Below, piece after piece: positions 7,748 through 14,826 of a stretch of DNA of 16,255 bases; position 1 is the first letter of the stretch, and the number at the start of each line of letters is the position of its first letter. Source of the stretch: Bacteroidetes bacterium 4572_112 (GTDB lineage: Bacteria; Bacteroidota; Bacteroidia; Bacteroidales; UBA1556). Both the position numbers and the translations under genes were made by a program. The notes below the pieces were generated by a model, which did no database searches, had not been told where the DNA came from, and worked only from the letters and a program-made list of their open reading frames with translations. Where the stretch lies: assembly GCA_002254285.1 (NCBI GenBank), contig NIUZ01000064.1:1-16255 (forward strand). Reading direction: 5' to 3'.

Positions 7748-7852
7748 GCTCTTTTTTTTAAAAGAACAATCCCCCCCAATATTACAATTAGTGAATCAAC
7801 TGAATTAATAATATTTATCTAATTATATTTTAGATAAACCAATATATATATT

Positions 7853-8026
7853 ATGGAATTACCTTTCGCAGAAAGTTTTAGAATAAAAATGGTAGAACCC
7901 ATTAAAAAAAGCACAAAAGAAGATCGTTTGCAGTGGATAAAGGAGGCAAGGTATAACCTTTTTAATCTAAAAAGTGAGCAAGTATTTGTGGATATGCTTA
8001 CTGACTCAGGAACTGGAGCAAAATGA
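7853..8026 (+). pseudogene. tnaA: Tryptophanase N-terminal fragment (57 codons)
   Basis: The frame starts at ATG 7853 with MELPFAESFRIKMVEPIKK, which matches the TnaA N-terminus (E. coli: PEPFRIRVIEPVKR). It proceeds to VFVDMLTDSGTGA, the hallmark DSGTGA motif, and then reads one Lys and TGA at 8024-8026. In intact enzymes this motif is followed by about 25-30 residues including the DEAY-S/AG segment, whose tyrosine (Tyr74 in E. coli) is catalytically important. That segment is absent here. TDSGTGA rather than TDSGTNA points to tryptophanase, not tyrosine phenol-lyase. The stop overlaps the ATG of the next fragment (ATGA, 8023-8026). Confidence 0.85.
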
Positions 8027-9156
8027 AAGCTGCAATCAAAAGCATTCTAGGTTTTGAGCATTTCTTACCAACTCATCAAGGTCGTGCTGCAGAGAATGTA
8101 CTTTTTTCTGTTCTTGTGAAAGAAGGAAATATAGTACCTGGTAACTCACACTTTGATACAACAAAAGGACATATTGAGTTTCGTAAAGCATCAGCAGTAG
8201 ATTGTACTATTGATGAAGCTTTTGATACAACAGTACTACATCCTTTTAAAGGTAATGTTGATATTAATAAATTGGAAAAAGTTCTTAAAGCTGATGCTGA
8301 TAAGGTTCCTTTTATTATAGTTACTGTTACTAATAATACTGCAGGTGGACAACCTGTATCATTACAAAACTTGCGTGATGTAAGAGCTGTTGCTGATAAG
8401 TATAGCAAAATGGTTATTTTTGATAGTGCCCGTTTTGCAGAGAATGCATATTTCATTAAAGAACGAGAAGCTGAGTTTGCTGACCTTAGTATTAAGGAGA
8501 TTGTGACTCTTATGTTCGAAAATGCTGATGCTATGACTATGAGTGCAAAGAAAGATGCTATCATTAATATGGGTGGGTTTATTGCTATGCGCAGTGAGAA
8601 ACTTTTTCAAGAGGCTAGTGTTTTCAATATTATTTTCGAAGGATACATCACTTACGGTGGAATGTCGGGTCGTGATATGAATGCTTTAGCTCAAGGTTTA
8701 GATGAAGGTACTCAATTTGACACTCTTGATACTCGTATTAAGCAAGTAGCTCTTTTGGGGCAAAAATTAAAGGACTTTGGTGTGCCAGTGCAGGAGCCAT
8801 TTGGTGGTCATGCTATATTTATTGATGCTAAGCGTTTTTTGAAAGGATTACCAAAAGAGGAATTCTTAGCTCAAACATTAGCTATTGAGATTTATATTGA
8901 AGGTGGAGTTAGAGGTGTTGAGATTGGTGCTATACTTGCCGATCGTGATCCTGAGACTCGTGAAAATAGATATCCTAAACTAGAATTAGTTCGTTTGGCT
9001 CTCCCTCGTCGTACTTATACCGACAACCATATTAATTATACAGCAGTTGCAATAGCAAATGTGTATAATCGCAGAAAAGAAATTACTCGTGGAGTTAAAA
9101 TAGTTAAGGAAGCACCTATTATGCGTCACTTTACTGTTGAACTAGAACGGTTATAA
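8023..9156 (+). pseudogene. tnaA: Tryptophanase C-terminal fragment with PLP-binding lysine
   Basis: A 377-codon frame resumes tryptophanase homology at MKAAIKSILGFEHFLPTHQG, corresponding to about residue 84 of E. coli TnaA. Motifs in order are: LPTHQGRAAEN, TNNTAGGQPVSL, DSARFAENAYFIKEREAEF, TMSAKKDA with the Schiff-base lysine (second Lys, residue 177 here, equal to Lys270 in E. coli), GGHAIFIDA, RLALPRRTYTDNH and the terminal MRHFTVELERL. The SARFAENAYF and RHFT features favour tryptophanase over tyrosine phenol-lyase. The intact enzyme cleaves L-tryptophan to indole, pyruvate and ammonia. This frame is offset from the N-terminal fragment, so the ATG at 8023 is probably an internal Met codon exposed by the deletion. 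Without the missing tyrosine-bearing segment, activity is not expected even if both pieces are made. No tryptophan permease gene (tnaB) is adjacent. Confidence 0.88.
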
Positions 9157-9162
9157 AACAAT

Positions 9163-9204
9163 AAAAGTGTTTATGCCTATTTTATTTTAGGTATAAACGC
9201 TTTT
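9163..9204 (+). terminator. Hairpin terminator of tnaA
   Basis: A 16-nt stem (9163-9178 with 9189-9204) with two G:T-type imperfections and a 10-nt loop. It begins 7 bp after the tnaA stop and ends in TTTTATTAATT. It isolates tnaA from the downstream operon. Confidence 0.85.
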
Positions 9205-9222
9205 ATTAATTGTTAGTACTAT

Positions 9223-9230
9223 TATATTTG
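9223..9230 (+). promoter_or_regulatory. Candidate -7 box for the surface-protein operon
   Basis: TATATTTG matches TAnnTTTG just after the tnaA terminator. If used, it would give the gene at 9596 a leader of about 360 nt. No good -33 element is visible, and a start site nearer the gene cannot be excluded. Confidence 0.4.
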
Positions 9231-9595
9231 TTATTATTGCAGAATTATTGAAATTAAATTAACTACAGTTCATTTCTTTCAGGACAAATAATGTGTATTT
9301 AATAAAATTTAATACAAAAAATATTTATATTATTCGTTACTTTGTGATATGATATTTATAATGAGGTAGTTATGTAGGCGATAAAAAATAATTGTTTTTG
9401 TAACAATATTTTTAGATTGCCGTATAATTCGCACATTACTATAAAGATGGTAATAGTATTAATACTATAAAATTTTAAAACATAATTCTCCCGTTTTATT
9501 ATTTTTATTATTTTTTGTTATTCTAATTGCTTATTCTAATTTTTTTATTATAAGAACCTTTTTATTAATTTATTGTTAACTTAAACTATTTTAAA
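9231..9595 (+). other. Long AT-rich leader region with palindromes, no gene seen
   Basis: This 365-bp stretch has no plausible coding frame. It contains three inverted repeats: ATTGTT/AACAAT at 9391-9407, ATTAC/GTAAT at 9435-9454, and the perfect 16-bp palindrome ATAGTATTAATACTAT at 9453-9468. These are candidates for operators or leader RNA structure controlling the operon that begins at 9596. Confidence 0.45.
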
Positions 9596-10306
9596 ATGAA
9601 GAATGTTTTAATTATGTTTTTAGCGGTTATCCTAATAGGAGTTACTGCTCAAAAAAGTTATGCTCAACTTGATGATCAAGAGTATAATTACGTAACTATG
9701 GATCTTAGAGGTATCCTAAACCTTTCAATGACAACTAGTGCTCAGGTGGACTTTACGTTCAAAACTATTCAAGAGTACAACCAAGGTATTACTCAATTCA
9801 ATGCTGTTCAGCTTGAAGTTGATGCTACTTTAGCTTGGGATATGTATGTATATGCTAATAGTGAAAACTGGGTGCAAGTAGAAGGTTATTCTACTAATGG
9901 TAATGCTAATTTGCCAGCAGAAATTCTTGAGATGAAGTCTTCAGTAGATAATTCTGCTGGTGCAGCTCCTGGATTTGCAGCATTTACATCACTTAAAGGT
10001 TTAACTAATGCTAACCTTGCTGGTGGACGTCCACAGGACAATGTTTCTACTCAGTACTTAGCAGGTGGTTATGGTTTAACTACAAATGCTGGTGTTGATG
10101 GATTAGCTTTTGCTCCAGGTACTGCAGCAAATAACCCAACAACTCATAAATTTAGAATTGACATGAGATTGAAGCCAGGTATTCCTGCTACTTTCCCTAA
10201 TTCTACAGTAGCTTTAGTTGATTATCCAAATCCAGGGGATGCTCCTTACGCTATGGCTGGTTATTATTACCTAGAAGTTGTATATGCTCTTATAGAGGAT
10301 CTATAG
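9596..10306 (+). CDS. Secreted beta-rich surface subunit, paralogue 1 (uncharacterised)
   Basis: A 236-residue exported protein, first gene of a three-gene operon. A signal peptide runs to SYA (residue ~24), with Q at the start of the mature form. The mature protein is beta-rich and Ala/Gly/Thr-rich with no cysteine in the mature part. It shares a clear pattern with the next gene: FKTIQEYNQGITQFNA here against FNTVQEYENGIIYMNA there, then W/F-D-M/L-YV, then KFRIDMRLKPG against KFNVDLKVVPG. Both end on a final alternating strand (YLEVVYALIEDL, YELRIDYVIIQDI). The layout resembles a fibre or coat subunit whose last strand closes an Ig-like fold, but I recognise no named family and have no direct evidence of polymerisation. 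A hairpin follows the stop, which could make this the most abundant product of the operon. Confidence 0.85.
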   Translation: MKNVLIMFLAVILIGVTAQKSYAQLDDQEYNYVTMDLRGILNLSMTTSAQVDFTFKTIQEYNQGITQFNAVQLEVDATLAWDMYVYANSENWVQVEGYSTNGNANLPAEILEMKSSVDNSAGAAPGFAAFTSLKGLTNANLAGGRPQDNVSTQYLAGGYGLTTNAGVDGLAFAPGTAANNPTTHKFRIDMRLKPGIPATFPNSTVALVDYPNPGDAPYAMAGYYYLEVVYALIEDL

Positions 10307-10320
10307 TCTTTTTTAAAGTG

Positions 10321-10363
10321 ATGAAATATAGAGAGTTCTCGTATGAGGCTCTCTTTATTTCAT
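10321..10363 (+). terminator. Intra-operon hairpin, probable partial terminator or mRNA-processing site
   Basis: Arms ATGAAATATAGAGAG (10321-10335) and CTCTCTTTATTTCAT (10349-10363) pair with one mismatch around a 13-nt loop and are followed by TTTAATAAATTTTGT. It is 15 bp after the stop of subunit 1 and 22 bp before the start of subunit 2. This would suit partial termination that lowers expression of the two downstream genes. Confidence 0.7.
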
Positions 10364-10385
10364 TTTAATAAATTTTGTATTTGGC

Positions 10386-10946
10386 ATGAAGTTATACATA
10401 AATTCATTTTTCATTTTTCTTTTGTTCTGGTCGTTAGGGTCTAATGCTCAAACTGTTAGTTTTGAACTCAAAAGCTCTCCAAATATTGTTTTTGATTTTA
10501 ATACAGTGCAGGAGTATGAAAATGGAATTATATATATGAATGCTGCTACTTTAAATATCAATACAACCGAGAGTTTTGACTTATATGTTGGTGCTACTAC
10601 CACTGCAGTGAACGAATGGAATGTTATTAATACATACTCCTCAGGAGGGATTGTACCTCCAGTAAGTTTACTTCAGTTGCAATTTAGGAATGCAAGTTCA
10701 ACCTCTAATGTTTCAGGTTTTTTTCCTTTACAAGACATACTAACTCCTACTTATATTATTGGATCAGCTATTTCTCCCGAACCTGATATTCTTTGCCCAT
10801 TGCAAGGAACAAGTGCTGCTGGAGATTATCTGACTAATCCTAATTGTTATAAGTTTAATGTAGATTTAAAGGTGGTGCCAGGTTTTGATTATCAAAGTGG
10901 GCAATACGAATTAAGAATTGATTATGTTATTATTCAAGATATATAA
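10386..10946 (+). CDS. Secreted beta-rich surface subunit, paralogue 2 (uncharacterised)
   Basis: A 186-residue exported protein, second gene of the operon. The signal peptide ends at SNA (residue ~21), giving an N-terminal Q. It is a shorter paralogue of the upstream protein: both carry [FV]x[FT]x.TxQEYxxGIxxxNA near the mature N-terminus, a Trp about 35 residues later (NEWNVI against ENWVQV), a Y/H-KF-x-[VI]D-[ML] strand late in the protein and a closing hydrophobic strand ending in D plus Leu/Ile. It has two cysteines (ILCPLQG and NPNCYKF, ~20 residues apart) that could form a disulphide absent from paralogue 1. Twelve bases separate its stop from the large barrel gene, so the two are very likely co-transcribed. 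A minor or tip-like subunit is one reading, from size and position only. Confidence 0.85.
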   Translation: MKLYINSFFIFLLFWSLGSNAQTVSFELKSSPNIVFDFNTVQEYENGIIYMNAATLNINTTESFDLYVGATTTAVNEWNVINTYSSGGIVPPVSLLQLQFRNASSTSNVSGFFPLQDILTPTYIIGSAISPEPDILCPLQGTSAAGDYLTNPNCYKFNVDLKVVPGFDYQSGQYELRIDYVIIQDI

Positions 10947-10958
10947 TTAAGTATATTA

Positions 10959-13900
10959 ATGTATTATCGACTTTACTTTTTATTTGTTGTTTTTCTGGTT
11001 TTGCCTTTTTTAGCAATTTCTCAGTCGAGTGGTGCTACCAAAAATGTAGGTGCTTACGGGATACAAATAGGGTTTTCGCATGATAGGTCTAAGATTTCGT
11101 CTACAGATGTGGCTTCTAATGTTTTGTTTATTATTAATAATGTAAACAAAACAATGGAATTAAATCTTGAGCTAAGTTCGCCTGCTGGTTGGAAATTGTT
11201 TTCTAAACGAAGCCGAAAAATATCCATTGCTGCAAATGATACAATGTATATACCTGTGCGTGTTCGCCCTGCTTATAATATTGAAGGTAATACCAATTAT
11301 ATTCTAAATGCCTTTATTTCTACCGACGAATTTACCTTGGCAAATGCCATGTGGTATATAGAGGTAAAAAAGATTTCGGCATGGTCGGCATATACTCCCA
11401 CAAGAAAATTATATTTAACAGAGAATAAAGATTCATCAAGTTTTTCTGTTGTAATTAGTAATAATGGAAATTCTGACGAGGCGCTACGCCTTTCCATTAC
11501 TCCAGATCGAGAGCTTATGCTTATAGGTTCTAATGGTGAAAGTATATTGAATTATCCATCTTCAATATACCTTAGGGCAGGGCAAGATACTGTTATTCAT
11601 TATTCCCTTAAGCTAAAGTCGGATATTAATAGACCTGAAGATAATAATTTCAACAAAAAAGAATCTCAAAGGTCATTTAATGTAAAACTTAAAATTATTA
11701 ACGAAAAAACCGGAAAGGGAAGTAATAAAACCTGGTCGGGAAATATAGATTTCTATAAAGTTGCTAATTCGAAGAAGGTAAAAGAAACTAAATTTGATGC
11801 ATTACCAATTACAGTTGAACTTAATGCATACGATGCTCTAAGTCATAATACTTATACTAACTTAAGTATATATGGAAATAAGGTATTTGAAAATAATAGC
11901 ACATTAAATTACTATTTTCAAGCAGATTTTGTGCAAAATCAACTACGCCCAGAGAGTTTTATGGGTAATTATCAATATATAGGATATTTTCATAAGCATT
12001 TTACTCTAGAAGCTGGAGATATAGGTACAAGTAGGTTGGGAAGCTCTCTTTCAGGTAAAGGTATTAAAGGTTCCGTTACATTTTTTAAGAATACATTGGG
12101 AGTTCTTTATATTCAAAAGCCTAGCTTGTTTGATGGGTATTATGCCTCGGGTTATGGTTTTTCTCATACGTTAAAAACTAATAAACTATTTTGGGATAAT
12201 TATTATCAATACGAATCCAATGATATGGATAGGCTAGTTAAGAATGTAGGGACTTCATTCTTAAATTTTAGAATATTTAAAGGGCATACCTTGAACATAG
12301 GCGGCGGTTATAGTGTTGAAAGTCATAATTGGGATCCAGCTAATATAGTAACAGTTACAGGTTACGAAGCTAGGCTTGGTTTCAGTGGAGGTGTTAGGAA
12401 ACTAAGCTATAGGTTCTCGACAATATATAGTACTCCATCATATTCATTGCGTCGTGGTGCAAAAACTGCCTCTGGAGGATTGCGGTATAAAATAAACAGA
12501 AACTATAATATTAATGCACAATATTCTTATTCGGATTTAAAGCCAATTTTATATTTTAAGGGAGTAATTGTTGATAGCACTACTTATAATAATGTTCAAA
12601 CTATGAATATTAACTTCAATTACGTTAAAGGTAAGGGGTTTTATTCGTTTGTTCCTAAATATACAATGCTTAAGAATAATTATATAGATGTAAATACTGC
12701 AGGTATGGAATTTAGCTATCGCTTACGTTCCAAATCGGCATTTAAGTTTTACTCTACAGTGTATGGTGGTTATAATAGATTTTTAAGAAATCCAGAATTA
12801 GGAGATGTGTTTGCTGCTATGATTAGAGCTTCAATACGCTATAAGACTATTCAAGCAAGTATACGTTATCATTATGGTCCATATTATCAAATAGATCAAC
12901 TGCAATATGTTATTAATCAAGAAAATCCACAAAAATTGTATGCTAACATAAACCATGATTATTGGTTTTTGAATAGTAATATGAGGTTGATTACTAATAT
13001 GAGTTATAATATTAATACAATCAATCTGCGTCAGCAATTCTTTATTAGGCCAGAGCTGTTTTATTATGCAAAAAATGGTTTTAGATTTAGTACTTATGCT
13101 AGGTATATGGTTTTTGGCGAAGGAGAATATCTTCGTACTCACCATACATCGCAAGGCGATATTGAAGAAATTGTACCATCCATGGCAATCGATCGTTTTG
13201 AAGTTGGCGCCGGTGTTAAGTTTAATATAAATGCACCAATTAGTTTTAAGAAAAACTTGGATGTAAGAATTATAGCTTTCCGTGATTTAAATGGAAATGG
13301 AAAGAAAGATGTGAACGAAACAGGTATTGGCGATATGCTAATTCACTTGAAATTAAATGATACAATTACCAACGATTTTACTCAGAATACATCTTTTACA
13401 TCTAGAGCGGCTGATGAGCTTGACCTAGTAACAAACAGAAAAGGTGAGGCAGAATATTTGAACCTGCCGATGGGTGATTACTCTCTCACTGCGCAACCTC
13501 TTGCTTCAATGGGTGGTTGGTTCGATGGCAAAACATTTTATCATACCATAGATAGAGATAAAACTATTTATTTGCCATTGAGTAGAGGTGCACGTGTTAG
13601 TGGTGGTATATTGGTAGAAACTGATAAATATGGTACAGGTAAGAAGGAACCACTTGGCAATATTAGAGTTACAGCTATAAAACAAGATAATGGTAAAACA
13701 TATAGTACTCTTACTTCTGCTGATGGTCATTTTGTGATGTTTGTTCCCAATGGCGATTATGTTATTGTGATTAACGAAGCTGCTGTTTCGAGTCATTATA
13801 GCTTTATTCAAAATAATATTCCTTTAACTATTAACGAAGATTTTGAGAATTATAATGTAAGTTTCTATCTTTCGGAAAAGAAGCGTAATATTAATGTTAG

Positions 13901-14582
13901 AGGTAAGCGTACAAGGTATATTCCTATACAAAGAACGCAACATAGTACTAATAAAAAAGTTGAAGCTCCAAAGAGTGATAGTTTGATTGAGCAAAAGACT
14001 CAACTCGATGACCCTAAGTACTTGCCAGTGGTAGAGCCTAATGAGCAAGGCGAAGTATGGGTAGTACAACTTTATGCCAATGAGGAAGCTCGCAAATTAG
14101 TAACAGAATTTGACACACTTAAAGATATTAGCTCGGTACGTTGTATTACTGGCTCGGGTGGAGGTTTCCTTTATATTTCGGATAGCTTGGCTAAAAAGAA
14201 ATTGGCTAAGAAACTACTAAAAAAGATTAAGAAAGCTGGTTTTAAGAATGCTAAAGTAGTTTCTATGGTATTCGGAAACAGGGTTGAAGATGAGCCTGTA
14301 GAGGAAGGAATAAATAAGAAGTTTAAGAAAATAAAATCTGATTCAGACAGAGAATATTTCCGTATTGAGATAAAGAAATCTCCTAAAAAGCTTACATCAG
14401 AAGATTTTATGGCTTTAATTCCAGATATAAAAGTGATTTATGTAATTCAGCAAAATGGCTTATATAAATACTCTCTTGGAGAGTTCGACACTATTGAAGA
14501 AGCTAATACTTATAAAGAGGAACTGCTAAATGCCTATAGTATTCCTGATGCCTCAGTAACTCAGTATAAGGAAGATTTGTAG
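10959..14582 (+). CDS. Usher-like outer-membrane beta-barrel protein with Ig-like, CNA-B-like and SPOR domains
   Basis: A 1207-residue envelope protein with a signal peptide of ~22 residues (...FLAISQ). Regions in order: (a) ~30-250, two beta-sandwich/NEW3-like repeats (NVLFIINNVNKTMELNLELSS; SFSVVISNNGNSDEALRLSI); (b) ~275-765, a Tyr/Phe-rich stretch of alternating strands typical of a large outer-membrane barrel, with an early LEAGDIGTSRLGSSLSGKGI segment recalling fimbrial ushers; (c) ~768-870, a CNA-B/SdrD-like domain opening with FRDLNGNGKKDVNETGIG, a calcium-loop-like motif; (d) ~885-960, a second carboxypeptidase-regulatory-like fold; (e) a polar linker, ~975-1028; (f) two SPOR-like domains, ~1030-1105 (VWVVQLYANEEA...AGFKNAKVV) and ~1131-1205 (GLYKYSLGEFDTIEEANTYK). 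SPOR domains bind peptidoglycan, so the barrel is probably anchored in the periplasm. Position after two small subunit genes suggests it exports or assembles them. The domain layout is well supported; the usher role is inferred. Confidence 0.82.
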   Translation: MYYRLYFLFVVFLVLPFLAISQSSGATKNVGAYGIQIGFSHDRSKISSTDVASNVLFIINNVNKTMELNLELSSPAGWKLFSKRSRKISIAANDTMYIPVRVRPAYNIEGNTNYILNAFISTDEFTLANAMWYIEVKKISAWSAYTPTRKLYLTENKDSSSFSVVISNNGNSDEALRLSITPDRELMLIGSNGESILNYPSSIYLRAGQDTVIHYSLKLKSDINRPEDNNFNKKESQRSFNVKLKIINEKTGKGSNKTWSGNIDFYKVANSKKVKETKFDALPITVELNAYDALSHNTYTNLSIYGNKVFENNSTLNYYFQADFVQNQLRPESFMGNYQYIGYFHKHFTLEAGDIGTSRLGSSLSGKGIKGSVTFFKNTLGVLYIQKPSLFDGYYASGYGFSHTLKTNKLFWDNYYQYESNDMDRLVKNVGTSFLNFRIFKGHTLNIGGGYSVESHNWDPANIVTVTGYEARLGFSGGVRKLSYRFSTIYSTPSYSLRRGAKTASGGLRYKINRNYNINAQYSYSDLKPILYFKGVIVDSTTYNNVQTMNINFNYVKGKGFYSFVPKYTMLKNNYIDVNTAGMEFSYRLRSKSAFKFYSTVYGGYNRFLRNPELGDVFAAMIRASIRYKTIQASIRYHYGPYYQIDQLQYVINQENPQKLYANINHDYWFLNSNMRLITNMSYNINTINLRQQFFIRPELFYYAKNGFRFSTYARYMVFGEGEYLRTHHTSQGDIEEIVPSMAIDRFEVGAGVKFNINAPISFKKNLDVRIIAFRDLNGNGKKDVNETGIGDMLIHLKLNDTITNDFTQNTSFTSRAADELDLVTNRKGEAEYLNLPMGDYSLTAQPLASMGGWFDGKTFYHTIDRDKTIYLPLSRGARVSGGILVETDKYGTGKKEPLGNIRVTAIKQDNGKTYSTLTSADGHFVMFVPNGDYVIVINEAAVSSHYSFIQNNIPLTINEDFENYNVSFYLSEKKRNINVRGKRTRYIPIQRTQHSTNKKVEAPKSDSLIEQKTQLDDPKYLPVVEPNEQGEVWVVQLYANEEARKLVTEFDTLKDISSVRCITGSGGGFLYISDSLAKKKLAKKLLKKIKKAGFKNAKVVSMVFGNRVEDEPVEEGINKKFKKIKSDSDREYFRIEIKKSPKKLTSEDFMALIPDIKVIYVIQQNGLYKYSLGEFDTIEEANTYKEELLNAYSIPDASVTQYKEDL

Positions 14583-14696
14583 ATAGTTTCTTAGTGGTGA
14601 TTTATTTTTAATTTTGCCGAATAATTGATAAAGTGTTTCTTTATTTTTCTATTGTTTTCATGAGTTCTATATTAACTTATTTTGTTTAATGTCATT

Positions 14697-14723
14697 ATAC
14701 CAATTTGGTATTAATTTGGTATT
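14697..14723. repeat. Palindrome plus tandem 11-bp repeat upstream of the last gene
   Basis: ATACCAA-T-TTGGTAT (14697-14711) is a perfect inverted repeat. It overlaps two tandem copies of AATTTGGTATT (14702-14712 and 14713-14723). It lies 26 bp before a candidate -7 box, a place suited to an operator. The flanking intergenic region 14583-14826 holds no gene. Confidence 0.5.
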
Positions 14724-14748
14724 AAATAAAATGACAGGTAATTTTATT

Positions 14749-14756
14749 TATATTTG
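14749..14756 (+). promoter_or_regulatory. Candidate -7 box for the second T9SS gene
   Basis: TATATTTG matches TAnnTTTG 71 bp before the ATG at 14827. A TTTG at 14715-14718 is farther upstream than the usual -33 spacing. Confidence 0.45.
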
Positions 14757-14826
14757 TAATTATATAATGCATAAAGTGAGTTGATTACTCAATAAGAATA
14801 TTTACTTAATAGCTATACAGATAAAG

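Noticed and set aside
8015..8030. Programmed frameshift joining the two tnaA frames
   Set aside because: A frameshift cannot restore the ~25-30 missing residues. There is no slippery heptamer of note, and the junction is explained by a deletion.
9596..10946. T9SS cargo or classical type 1 pilins as identity of the two small secreted proteins
   Set aside because: They lack a YPNP-type sorting domain, and the pattern does not match FimA-like or Bacteroidales FimA/Mfa1 lipoprotein pilins (no lipobox cysteine after the signal peptide).
14583..14826. Strong terminator for the usher-like operon
   Set aside because: No GC-containing stem followed by a T run was found. The palindrome at 14697-14711 is too AT-rich and better explained as an operator.
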